This document shows positions 42,692 through 53,313 of a DNA stretch of 64,000 nucleotides, piece after piece. The position numbers were made by a program, and so were the translations under genes. How positions within the stretch are numbered: the stretch's first letter is position 1; every line of letters begins with the position of its first letter. This DNA comes from Calamus simplicifolius. Its lineage: Eukaryota; Streptophyta; Magnoliopsida; Arecales; Arecaceae. The notes beneath the pieces are model-generated. The model was given only the letters and a program-made list of their open reading frames with translations, did no database searches and was not told the origin of the DNA. The DNA lies in assembly GCA_900491605.1 (NCBI GenBank), contig UESW01004362.1:490564-554563 (forward strand). Direction: 5' to 3'.

Positions 42692-43550
42692 GAAACCCTG
42701 TAAGTCTTTGTTGAAGTTTATCGCCAAGCCTCTGTTTGAAGGAAGAGAAAAGTAAAAAAAAATAAAAAATAAAAAAAATAAAAAAAATAAAGTTTATCTT
42801 ATTTGTATGAGAAGAAAAATGAGAAGAAAAGAAAACTAAGAAGAAAAAAAGGAAAAAAAGTAGTGAGCCCAACGTAAAAGTTTTTTTTTTTTCTAAGAGA
42901 TTTTGGAGAGAAAACTCAAAAGTGCTATTTCATTTTTTTTCATTCCGATATTGATCCTTAAAAAAAAACTGATGTATTTTTTAATCATTTATAATAAAAA
43001 CATTATTGTCATTATAAATTATCAATTTTTCTTTCCTCTCTATTTTTCTCCTACTTATTCAAATAGAAGAAGAAAAAATATTTTCTCTTCAATTTTTTTC
43101 CTTCTACTTTTTTCTTTCTTCAATTTTCTTTTCTTCCATTTTTATTTCCATCCAAACAAGCATAAGCCTATTGATATTAGTAGCATCTATTTATAATCCT
43201 ACATATTCTTATTAGCATAGTCTGAATTACAATGTTCCATGTATAAAGTTCTAGTTCCTTTCAACCGTAAGTGCTCCCTATCTATCGCTGTCAATGCTAG
43301 ACCTGCGTTTTTTTTTTTTTTCCCTTTTTTGTCTTTGAATGGAAACTCATTCTAACATTTAAAAAGGCATATTTATTAATATATAATCCTGTTACTTCGG
43401 TGGAGCTTGATATATGGAATGAAACTTCGTGCTTTGATCTTGCAAGTCATGATGATTTCAGTTCCTAATTCACAATAAAACTTAAATCTCTTTCATAGGA
43501 AAAGAATTTAGTGTGATATTAAATCAATTTCAAATCAATTGCAGACTAAT
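42692..43550 (+). repeat. WAK upstream segment, copy 3, right part
   Basis: Resumes with GAAACCCTGTAAGTCTTTG and continues, apart from the MITE at 42730-43160, to CAAATCAATTGCAGACTAATGG. It lacks the solo LTR of 27910-28712 at that point and so shows the empty site. Confidence 0.8.
42730..43160. mobile_element. MITE copy 2
   Basis: Same family as 35747-36178, with ends CTCTGTTTGAAGG and CCATCCAAACAAG. Flanked by aagcct on both sides (42726-42731 and 43164-43169). The uninterrupted sequence CACTAAGCCTATTG is seen at 27426 and 29764. The exact ends are uncertain by 1-3 bases because aagcct overlaps the terminus. Confidence 0.8.
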
Positions 43551-43878
43551 GGTCACGTTTTTTTCCTTGATAAATTGGTTGGAAATAGCATAGATGACTA
43601 GTGTACTTCTCTTTATGCAATGAAATATATTAATCATGATCAACAATATTTTGATAATCTTCTACCCATGCCGAAGATCGCGCATGCATTGACATAAATG
43701 TCCGGTTTAGTTTTCAGACGATTAGTAGTCTATCAACAACCCTCCTCTTCATTTGTTGGTTGGCGCCAAATTTTCCAACTCACAGCGGTCAGAGGCAAGC
43801 ATATGCCGCATCCACATCTCGGCCCAATTGAAATCCTTAGCCCCACCCCTTCGGCAACGGCAATGACTGCTTTTGGAT
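43551..43878 (+). pseudogene. WAK leader and exon-1 fragment, left half
   Basis: Parallels 25943-26290: leader text, then decayed exon-1 text (CACATCTCGGCCCAATTG, CCCCACCCCTTCGGCAACGG, CAATGACTGCTTTT). The matching continuation CATTCGACATCAC is found only at 51903, after about 8 kb of inserted DNA. Confidence 0.6.
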
Positions 43879-44503
43879 TGTGTTTGGTGTATGATCAGAT
43901 AATTCTTAATAGTAATTGAATTATCTACAAAATAAATTATCAGTAATATTGATTACTGTGTTTGATATATACAAGTAATGCTACAATAATATTGATTACT
44001 GTATTTGGCATGACAAACAGATTACTAACCATATAACATTAAAATTTTAAAATACCTCTAAATTAAATTTATTAAAAATTAATATATTATTATATATTTG
44101 ATTTAAAAAAACTATATTTATAAATGATATTGTTTAAAAAAATTAATATTTATAAATATATTTAAAGCGGTCGTTGAGAATGCGGGGGGCCATCGATCTA
44201 AAAAGTTTCGCGGCGTTTGAAGATGGACATGGAGTCACTGGGCGGCGGAGATCCATGGTCCGACTCCGCGCCAAAGAGGGTATGGCTTGGGACCTTTGAT
44301 ACGAAGGTTCCAACGATGTCGATACAAGAGGATGCGAGTAAAGAGAGATCAAAGGAAAAAAGGGCAATCTTGTTAAAAAATAATTTATGAGATTATCAAT
44401 CTATGGTAATGTGGATAACCATTTCATCCTATGATAATCAATTATCTCAAATGAGGTAATCCGGATTACCACTATAAGATAGATTGTCATTCAAAATACG
44501 TAC

Positions 44504-45692
44504 TGATGCAGGGTAAAATTGTCATTGCGCCAACATTCGTGTATATGGCGAAAAAGGCTAGAGCCACTTTCGGTTTCTGACTCATTAACTATTATGTTTG
44601 GAAAAAAGATAAACTGCCATATGATATGGCTGATGAAGCCACATATAAGTTAACGGTGGAAGTTGAGGCAGCCCCAGCCTCCAAGGCGGTCTCATCTTCG
44701 GAAGCAGCCCAACCGCCAAGGCGGCCTCGTTTTCGGACTTGGCCCTAGACTCCAAAGTCGGTTCTAGTCGGCCTCCACATCGACTCGGCCCCATAGTCAG
44801 CCCTAGCATTGATTTTGAAGTTGATTTTCTCACCAAGTCTAGAGTTAGTACCGACGCCATTATCGATCTCGACGCTATCTCCAAAGATGGTGTCTTAACC
44901 TCGGCAGGGCCGAGCTACCTCAGTAACTCGGAAGGGCCGAGCTATATCCAAATCTTGGCAGGGCCGAGCTATCTTAGTGACTTGAAAGACCAAGCTATAT
45001 CCGAACCTTGAAGAGTTGAGCTATCTCAGTGCCTTGGAAGGCCGAGCTATATCCGAACCTCGGTAGGGCCGAGCTATCTTAGTACCTTGCTAGGATCGAT
45101 CCTCATCCCTTCAATGTAAGCGCTATTGCTGCTTTAAACCACGCTAGATATCTCGGAGGATGAACCACCATGATCACAAGAATCACGGAACGAGCCTCCC
45201 AAAATAGGAATGGGAGCCAAATATAGTACTCCGTCATGATCAATGGGATTTCAAATTTTTGATAAAGCATCCGTCAGCTTCATCAACTTTCGATCCCCGT
45301 AACTGTTGGGATTCGGTCTCATCGGATGCTAACTCCCTAAAATGTGTCCAAAAAATCAGGTAACGGCTCACCTCCTTGGCAGCGTATAAATATCAAGTCC
45401 TAGAATCCCCCTAGGTATGCTCTTGAAGTCAATCTAAGCCCAAAAATACTCTAGCAAAGGTCATTGCTTCTAAAAAATCATCTCAAGGAGGAAGATCCTT
45501 CTGCTGGAGTCTTCTCCTCTCATCTATTTGATAAGAATCTCCACCGACTTGGGCATCGGAGGGTCTTCCATAGGGACCACCCCCTGTGATTCCTACGTGA
45601 GGACTGCCTTGCAGGTCCATCCGGACGGGAGAGCACTATCCAGATCTGACGTGCACCACCCCCAAGCCGAAGAATGGATTTTTACAGCAACA
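44504..45692 (+). repeat. LTR A of the array
   Basis: TGATGCAGGG...ACAGCAACA, about 1,189 bp. TATAAATA at 45385-45392. Hairpin repeats GGGCCGAGCTATCT... at 44905-45090. 3' module GACTTGGGCATCGGAGGGTC at 45549-45568. Confidence 0.88.
45385..45392 (+). promoter_or_regulatory. TATA box of LTR A
   Basis: AGCGTATAAATATCAAG. Kept in LTR B (48570-48577) and lost in LTR C (CATACAAACATC near 51526). Confidence 0.55.
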
Positions 45693-47688
45693 GATTGATG
45701 CTAGAGGAAGGGTCTCAAGTCCCTTTGAAAACTTGAAACCAATGAGACAAGCTTCCATACAAGAAAAATGATTCCTTAATGGCCAACTGTACGAGAGCAA
45801 CCATAGATGCTCTGATCAGGGGACCTCTCAAAGGCCTGATCCCACCAACAACATGATGCCTTCGCATCCATCGCTAATCGAGATTCCTTCATCGCCTGTA
45901 GCCCCGGTCACACAGGACCACTTTGCCATGCTGGTCCAACTAGTTCAAGCCCTACTACAATTGGTGCAGGGACTTCTTGGGGGTCTTTTTTTGCTGCACC
46001 CACTCAGCAGCTTTCTGGTGGGACAGTCACCCCGGTCCTACCGATGGTCCCTCCGTCCAACCCACTGGAAGCCACCAGCCTCCCGCGACAGTCCGGCCAT
46101 AGAGAAGTTGAACCGACACCGTGGAGGGAAGGAGATAGGACCCTGCCCAGATTCCATCAGGCTCGCTCCTTACCTCCAATATTCTTTCGCCATGACTCAA
46201 CGTAGCGGCTGCGATCCCCCATCTTGTCTCTCCTATTGCTCAGGATGACAAGCTGCAACAACAACTATGCGTGCCAAACCTACTAGCGATTGGCGCTATT
46301 AAAATGATTAACCATGCCCCCATGTATGGCCAAGCAAAGAGGAGAACCAGTTTGAAAGGGTCCAGTGCGAGAGGCTTACCTCTTCAGATGGGGACATCAA
46401 ATAGATACCGTGCCTCGAGGATATGGAACTTCGATCACTTCTGAGCAATGAAAACCTTCAAGGGATACAGTATCCCCAGGATATGGAACTCGGATCATTT
46501 TCAAGCAATGAAGACCTTCAAGGGATACAGTACCCTAAAAACATGGAACTAGATTAAAACCCGAGTTATTACTAGTGAAGTCTCGCCCAATCATTGACCT
46601 ACGGATCCATTTCTCTGAACCTTGGCAGGGCCAAGTAAAAAAAAATTTCTCCATACTTTGGTAGGCTGAGCAACATTCTCCGCACCTTGGCAGGGCCAAG
46701 TAAAAAATTTCTCCGAAACTTGGCAGGGCCAAGTAAAACATTTATTCGAACCTCGATATGGCTGAGCAACTTTTCTCCATACCTCGGTACGCCCGAGCAA
46801 CTTTCTCCGAACCTTGGCACAGCCAAAAAATATTTCTTTTAACCTCGGCACGGCTGAGCAACATTTCTTCGAACCTCAGCAGGGCCGAGCGACTTTCTCT
46901 GAACCTCGGCATGGCCGAGCAACTTTTCTCCATATCTTGGCACGACCGAACAACATTCTCCGAATCTTGGCAGGGCCAAGTAAAAAATTTCTCCGAACCT
47001 TAGCAGGGCCAAGTAAAACATTACTTGAAACCTCGACATGGCCGAGCAACTTTCTTCGAACCTCAGCACGACCGAGCAACATTTCTTTGAACCTTGGTAG
47101 GATCAAGCAACTTTCTCCGAACCTCGGCACGGCAGAGCAACTTTTCTCCATACCTCGGCACGGCCGAGCAACATTCTTCGAACCTCAGCAAGGCCGAGCA
47201 ACATTCTCCAAACCTTGGTAGAGCTAAGTAAAAAATTTCTTCGAACCTTGACAGGGCCAAGTAAAATATTTCTTTGAACCTCGGTACGGCCAAGCAACTT
47301 TTCTCCATACCTCGGCATGGCCTTTCAACTTTCTCCGAACCTCGGCATGGCTGAGCAACTTTTCTCCATACCTCGGCATGGCCGAACAACTTTTTTGAAC
47401 CTCAGTACGGTCGAGCAATATTTCTTTGAACCTTGGCACAGTCGAGCAACTTTTCTCTATACCTCGGTAGGGCCGAGCAACCTTCTCCGTACCTTGGCAG
47501 GGCCAAGTAAAATTTCTTTGAGCAATAAACTCCGCACCCTGGCAGAGCAAGGTAAGATTCTTTTCAAACCTCGACATGGCCGAGCAATTCTTGGTACGGC
47601 CAAAAAGTTTCTTCAATCGAATTAAGCCATCTGAATCTCTACTCCCTATGCCTGAACCTATACTTTGGACTAGGGAGTTGGGGGCATA
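45693..47688 (+). mobile_element. Internal region 1 of the array
   Basis: PBS-like GATTGATGCTAGAGGAAGGG at 45693, then a 131-codon frame (45853-46248) with VTQDHFAMLVQLVQALLQ, which resembles the N-terminal part of Tat Gag (compare DRLDALAHQVQDLM at about 15250). Three roughly 60-bp units start at GATAC 46404, 46463 and 46523. The hairpin repeats follow, then PPT GGGAGTTGGGGGC (47673-47685). There is no RT or integrase, so it depended on helper proteins. Confidence 0.75.
46600..47620. repeat. 30-bp hairpin minisatellite, array 1
   Basis: About 30 imperfect units of 30-33 bp, consensus GAACCTCGGCACGGCCGAG + CAACTTTCTCC. CTCGGC/GCCGAG is a 6-bp stem around ACG. The many minus-strand ORFs here (GRAEVWRKVARPC-type repeats) are by-products. 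Confidence 0.85.
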
Positions 47689-48879
47689 TGATGTGGGGTA
47701 AAATTATCATTACACCAATATCCATGTATATGACAAAAAGGCTAGAGCCACTTTTGGTTCTGACTTGTTAACTATCATATTTGGGAAAGATAAACTGCCA
47801 TATGATATGACTGATGAAGCTGCGTGTGAGTTAACGGTGGAAGTTGAGGCGGCCCTAGCCTCCAAGGCGGTCTCATCTCCGAAAGCTGCCTCAACTATCA
47901 AGGTGGCCTCATCTTCGGACTCAGCCCTAGACTCCAAAGTCAGTTGTAGTTGGCCTCAGCACTGACTTGGCCCCATAGGCAGCCCTAGCACCGATTTTGA
48001 AGTTGGTCTCCTCACGGACTCCAGAATTAGTATCGACGCCATCATCGGTCTTGACGCCAACACCAGAGATGGTCTTCAAACATCGGTAGGGCCGAGCTAC
48101 CTTAGTACCTTGGAAGGGCCGAGCTATATCCGAACCTCGGCAGGGCCAAGCTATCTTAGTGCCTTGGAAGGTTCGAGCTATATCCGAACCTTGGAAGGAC
48201 CAAGCTATCATAGTGCTTTGGAAGGGCCGAGCTATATCTGAACCTCGACAGGGCCGAGCTATCTTAATACCTCACTAGGATCGATCCCCATCTCTTCAAC
48301 GTAAGCGCCATTGCTTCTTCAAACCACGATGGATATCTCGAAGAATGAACCATCCTGATCGCAAGAATCGCATAATGAGCCTCTTAAAATAGGAATGGAA
48401 GCCAAATACAACACTCTATCCATGATCAACGGGATTCCAAATTCTCGATAAAGTGCCCATCAGCTTCATCAACTATCGATCCTCGTAACTATTGGGATTT
48501 TGATCTTATCGGATGCCAACTCCCTGAAATATGCCCAAAATTAGGTAATGGCTCACCTCCTTGGTAGCGTATAAATACTAAGTCCAAGGACCCCCTAGGT
48601 ATGCTCTTAAAGGCAATCTAAGCCCAAAAAATAACTCTAGCAAAGGTCATTGCTCCTAAAAAATTATCTTAAGAAGAAAGATCCTTCTGCTAGAGCCTTC
48701 TCCTCTCATTTGTTTGCTCAGAATCTTCGCTGACTTGAGCGTCAGAGGGTATTCCGTAGGGATCACCCCCTATGATTCATGCGTGAGGACTGCCTTTCAG
48801 GTCCAACTGAATGGGAGAGCGCTACTCGGATCCTGATGTGCACCGTCCCCAAGCCAAAGAATGAATTTTCGCAGCAATA
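47689..48879 (+). repeat. LTR B (shared middle LTR)
   Basis: TGATGTGGGG...GCAGCAATA, about 1,191 bp. PPT immediately before it and PBS-like text immediately after, so it is both the 3' LTR of unit 1 and the 5' LTR of unit 2. Confidence 0.88.
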
Positions 48880-50704
48880 GATTGGCGCTAGAGGAAGGGC
48901 CCCAAGTCCCTTTGAAAACTTAAAACCAAGGAGACAAGGTTCCATACAAGAAGGATGATTCCTCAATGGCCAACCATAAGAGAGCAGTCATAGATGCTCC
49001 TAATCAGGCCACCTCTCAAAGGTCTGATCTAACCAATAACACGGTGCCTTTGCAGTCATCGCCAACTGAGATTCCTTTACCGCTAGCAGCCCCGATCACA
49101 TAAGATCAGTTTGCCATGCTAGTCCAACTAGTTCAAGCCCTGATACAACTGGTGCAAGGGCTTCTTGTGGGTCTTCTTCCCGCTGCACCCACTCAGTAGC
49201 TTTCTAGTGGAACAGTCATTCCGGTCCTATCGATGATCCCTTCATCCAACCCACTGGAAGCCAGTAGCCTCCCGCGATAGCCCGGCCATAGAGAAGTTGA
49301 ACCGATACCTTGGAGGGGAGGAGATAGGAGCCTGCCCAGATTTCATCGAGCTCGCTCCTTACCTCCAGTATTCTCTCGCCACAATTCAATGCCGCTGCAG
49401 CGATCTCCCCATCTCGTTTCTCCAACTGCTCGGGATGATGGGCTGCAATGACAACTATGCGCACTGAACCTACTAGCGACTAGCACTATTAAAATGATTA
49501 ACCATGCCCACCATATACAGCCAAGCAAAGAGGAGAACCGATTTGAAAGGATCCGGTGCGAGGGGCTCACCTCTTCAGATGAGGATATCAAAGAGATATC
49601 GTGCCTCAAGGATATGAAACTCGGATCACTTCTGAGCAATGAAGACCTTTAAGGGATACAATATCTCTAGAATATGGAACTCGGATCATCTCCAAGCAAT
49701 GAAAACCTTCAAGAGATATAGTACTCCGAAGACATGGAACTAGATTAAAGCCCGAGTTATTACTAGTGAAGTATGCCTGAACTGAGCCATTTTGCTCATT
49801 GTAATAAAACTTCACTCTTCAATTCAAATATTTCTTATTGAATAATAATTTTCTTTGATTTGGGGATGAAAGGCAGGTCTCGCCCAATCGTTGACCTACG
49901 GGTCCATTTCTCCAACCTTGGCAGGGCTAAGTAAATTTTTTTTTCGTGCCTTGGGCAAGGCCGAGCAACATTCTTTATACTTTGGCAGAGCCAAGTAAAA
50001 TATTTCTTCAAACCTCTGAACGATTGAGCAATATTTCTCTGAACCTCGGCATGGCTAAGCAACTTTTCTCCATACCTCGGTAGGGCTGAGCAACCTTTTT
50101 TGTACCTTGGTAGGGCAAGAAAAAAATTTCTTCGAACCTTGACAGGGCCAAGTAAAATATTTCTCCGAACCTCGGCATGGCCGAGTAACTTTCTTCGAAC
50201 CTCGGCACGACCGAGCAACATTTCTCCAAACCTCGGCAGGACCGAGCAACTTTCTTTGAACCTTGGCATGGCTGAGCAACTTTTCTCCATACCTTGGCAT
50301 GGTTGAGAACATTCTTCGAACCTCGGCAGGGCCAAGTAAAAAATTTCTTCGAACCTTGGCAGGGCCAAGTAAAACATTTTTTTGAACCTTGGCACGGCCG
50401 AGCAACTTTCTTCGAACCTTGGCACGGCCGAGCAACTTTTCTCCATACTTCGGCACGGCCGAGCAACTTTCTTCATACCTCGACAGGATCTAGCAACCTT
50501 CTTCGTACCTTGACAGGGCCAAGTAAAATTTCTTTGAGCAACAATCTTTGCACCCTAACAGAGCGAGGTAAGATTCTTTTCGAACTTTGGCATGTCCAAG
50601 CAATTCTTGGTATGGCCAAAAAGTTCCTCCAATCGAATTAAGCCACCTGGAACTCTACTCCCTATGTCCGAACCTACGCTTTGGACTAGGAAGTGGGGGG
50701 CATA
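48880..50704 (+). mobile_element. Internal region 2 of the array
   Basis: PBS-like GATTGGCGCTAGAGGAAGGG at 48880. The gag-like remnant (about 49040-49480) is more broken than in region 1. About 60-bp repeats at 49580-49740, then about 95 bp (49783-49875) not present in region 1, hairpin repeats at 49910-50610, and PPT AGGAAGTGGGGGGC (50688-50701). Confidence 0.75.
49910..50620. repeat. 30-bp hairpin minisatellite, array 2
   Basis: About 20 units of the same type as 46600-47620, with fewer copies, so the two internal regions differ in copy number. Confidence 0.85.
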
Positions 50705-51829
50705 TGATGCGGTATAAAATTATCATTATGCTAACATTTGTGTATGTGGCAAAAAGGCTATAGCCACTTTCGGTTCCTGACTCGTTAACTATATATTTGG
50801 AAAAAGATAAACTACCATATGATATGACTGATGAAGCCACGTGTGAGTTAATGGTGGAAGTTGAGTGGCCCCAGCCTCCAAGGCGGTCTTATTTTTGGAA
50901 GCGGCTCCAACCGCCAAGTCGGCCTCATCTCCAGACTCGGCCCTAGACTCCAAAGTCAAATCTAGTCAGCCTCAACACCTACTCGGCCCTATAGTCAGCC
51001 CTAGCATCGATTTCAAAGTCGGTCTCCTCACCGACTCAGAGTTAGTATCTCGTCATCGGTCTCAATGCTAACACCAGAGATGGTTTCCAACCTCGGCAAA
51101 GCCAAGCAACCTCAATACCTCGAAAGGGCGAGCTATATTCGAACATCGGTAGAGCTGAGCTATCTTAATGCTTTGGAAGGGCCGAGCTATATCTAACCTC
51201 GGCAAGGCCAATCTATCTTAGTACCTCGCTAGGATCGATCCTTATCCCTTCAACGTAAGCACCATTGCTGCTTCAAACCATGCCGGATATCTAGAAAGAT
51301 AAACCACCCTGATCGCAAGAATCGCGGAATGAGCCTCCCAAAATGGAAACGGAAGCCAAATACAACACTCTGTCCATGATCAACGAGATTCCAAATTCCT
51401 GATCATAAAGCGCCGTTAGCTTTATCAACTGCCGATCTCCATAACTGTTGGAATTCTGGCCTTATCAGATGCTAACTCCCTAAAACATGCCCGAAAAATT
51501 AGGTAACGATTACTTCCTTGGCAGCATACAAACATCAAGTCCCAGAACCCCCAGGTACCCTCTCGAAGGCAATTTAAGTCCAAAAAATAACTCTAGCAAA
51601 GGTCATTACTCTTGAAAAATCATCTTAAGGAGAAAGATTCTTTGTTGGAGCCTTCTTCTCTCATCTGTTTGCTCAGAATCTTCACTGACTTGGGCGTCAG
51701 GGTCTTCCGTAAGACCACCCCCTATGATTTTTGTAAGGACTGTCTTCCAGGTCCACTTAGATGGAAGAGCGCTATCCGGATCCTGACATGCACCATTCCC
51801 AAACAGAAGAATGAATTTTTATAGCAATA
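50705..51829 (+). repeat. LTR C of the array
   Basis: TGATGCGGTA...ATAGCAATA, about 1,125 bp, the most worn of the three, followed by cgtac. Its first bases (TGATGC) resemble LTR A more than LTR B. Confidence 0.85.
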
Positions 51830-51841
51830 CGTACCAAACAC

Positions 51842-52010
51842 ACTTATCTGATGAGCCCTTTTTAAATTACCGGTAATACGATATATTACCTGCTACTAGA
51901 TATCATTCGACATCACTTGCCATGAAACCTAAACCAATTGCAATGGCTGCATCAAGGTAGTCGAAATCAACCTCGACAACGGGTGATTCTTTGGTAGTCG
52001 ACCTTGTCCA
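51842..52010 (+). pseudogene. WAK exon-1 fragment, right half
   Basis: From 51903, CATTCGACATCAC...GGCTGCATCAAG...TCGAAATCAACCTCG matches 26296-26380 and completes the fragment that stops at 43878. 51842-51902 is unassigned. Confidence 0.6.
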
Positions 52011-52147
52011 CCGCTCGGCGTCCCCAACACGCCTGACCCAGAACGGCGACCTGGAAATTTAGAAGAAGCATGAGAACCACAAGAATTAAGTTGTCTCGGC
52101 AGAAAATCTATAGGCAGCAGCACACAGAAGAATAAGTAAAGCAGCGC

Positions 52148-52262
52148 GTCACTGACCAAGGAAATGAATGGTCTGGCATTAATATTTAATTAATGCTATT
52201 GCAAGTTCTTTCGCTATATATATCCTCAGCATTTTAGTGCACCCACAGCTCGGCCAGAATGG
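52148..52262 (+). pseudogene. WAK exon-1 5' end, truncated copy
   Basis: AATGAATGGTCTGGCATTAAT, then GCAAGTTCTTTCGCTAT and GCACCCACAGCTCGGCCAG parallel the first 80 bp of the intact exon (30298-30378), with small insertions and a stop. The zone 51980-52262 and 52290-52560 look like a local duplication of leader plus exon start. Confidence 0.6.
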
Positions 52263-52466
52263 AATGGTCCTTGCGTAGATATAGTCGACCACTTGGCGTG
52301 TGGACCCAAAACGGCGACCTGGTCGACCACGCGGCAAGTTTGACCCAAGCGACGACCTGGGAAGTCCTGGATCTACATCCGCAGCATTTTAAAGCCCAAC
52401 GCAAGAAGCACAAGAAGTTAGCGTCGGCAGAAAATTTAGAAGCAGCAGCAGCAGCGCGCAAAAGAA

Positions 52467-53313
52467 ATGGAGCGGCAATTGATGATGATTCTGCTGCAAG
52501 TTCTCTGGCTATCCTCCTCAGCAATTGGTGCACCCATAGCTCGGCCAGGATGCCAGGCGAAATGCGGCGACATCGATATCCCCTACCCCTTTGGCATCAT
52601 TAATGGTGACAACAACAACTGCTACCTCAATGGTTTCGACCTCACTTGCAACGAAACGTCCCTCCACCTAAACTTTAATTGCCATGGAACATCGAGGTGG
52701 TGGGGATCACTTCGACGACGGGCTGCTGCTGGTCCAACATTTAGTCGCTCGTGACTGTTATGATAGTCAGGGCAACCGTTCCCGGAAAAACAACAATCAT
52801 TGGGGAGGAATGGCCTATAGGTTTCTGACCATAACAAGTTTGTGGCTATCGGTTGCGATGCTATCGGGTACTTCATCGACATGGACAACACTTTCTCGAC
52901 CGGGTGCGTTTCCGCGTGCAACAACATGACCTACGTGACCAACAACACCTGCTCCGGCATCGGCTGCTGCGCAACCAGCATACCTAAGGGCCTCAGGGCA
53001 TTTGAAGTCGAGCTCTCGAGCTTTTACAACCACACTAACTGTTGGAACTTCAGTCCTTGCAGCTATGCCTTCTTGGCCGATGAGTCCTTCCATTTTAATA
53101 CATCAGTTTTCTCAACATACGAGACGTTGAGAGGGCGCAGGTGACTCTAGAATGGGCGGTAGGGAACAAGACTATATACGAGGAAGCTCAAAGGAGGAGG
53201 GTTTTGCGTGCATCGCTGGGCACGGAGTGCTACAGCTCTACCATTGGCCATGGATACCGATGCAGATGCGCCAGGGCTACCAAGGGAACCCCTATCTTCA
53301 CACGGATGTGAAG
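52467..53313 (+). pseudogene. WAK exon-1 pseudogene
   Basis: The ATG at 52467 gives MERQLMMILLQVLWLSSSAIG (signal peptide), then PGCQAKCGDIDIPYPFGI, NGFDLTCNET, a frameshift near 52685, FDDGLLLVQHLVARDCYD in the next frame, a return to the first frame near 52840 (IGCDAIGYFIDMDNTFSTGC, GIGCCATSIPKGL), and further breaks after 53140. It ends at a donor GAAG|GTAAGA (53313), exactly as in the intact exon 1, but no EGF or kinase exon follows in the next 5 kb. Clearly a paralogue of 30301-31153, not functional. Confidence 0.88.

Larger units (their letters stand above)
44504..51829 (+). mobile_element. Three-LTR array of a non-autonomous Tat-like element with one target-site duplication
   Basis: LTR - internal - LTR - internal - LTR, all plus-oriented. 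The outer ends are flanked by cgtac (44499-44503 and 51830-51834). Both inner regions have a PBS-like start, a short gag-like remnant, about 60-bp repeats, about 30-bp hairpin repeats and a PPT, but no pol. The single outer duplication suggests one insertion later enlarged by LTR recombination with a tandem copy. Confidence 0.88.
43879..51841. mobile_element. Candidate MITE (TIR TGTGTTTGGT/ACCAAACACA) carrying the LTR array
   Basis: TGTGTTTGGT at 43879-43888 and ACCAAACACA at 51832-51841 are perfect 10-bp inverted repeats. Without the nested LTR array the element would be about 0.6 kb. Its inner text is rich in GATTACTGT/ATTATC motifs in both directions. No clear target-site duplication was found, so the class is open. 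Confidence 0.5.

Noticed and set aside
46535..47616. Minus-strand ORFs with GRAEVWRKVA-type repeats
   Set aside because: Translations of the hairpin minisatellite; they occur in several frames at once.
46600..47620. CRISPR-like array of about 30-bp repeats
   Set aside because: Units are head to tail without unique spacers, are imperfect, and lie inside a plant LTR element.
52842..53144. Separate small secreted protein gene
   Set aside because: It is the middle part of the WAK exon-1 pseudogene and aligns to 30680-30970.
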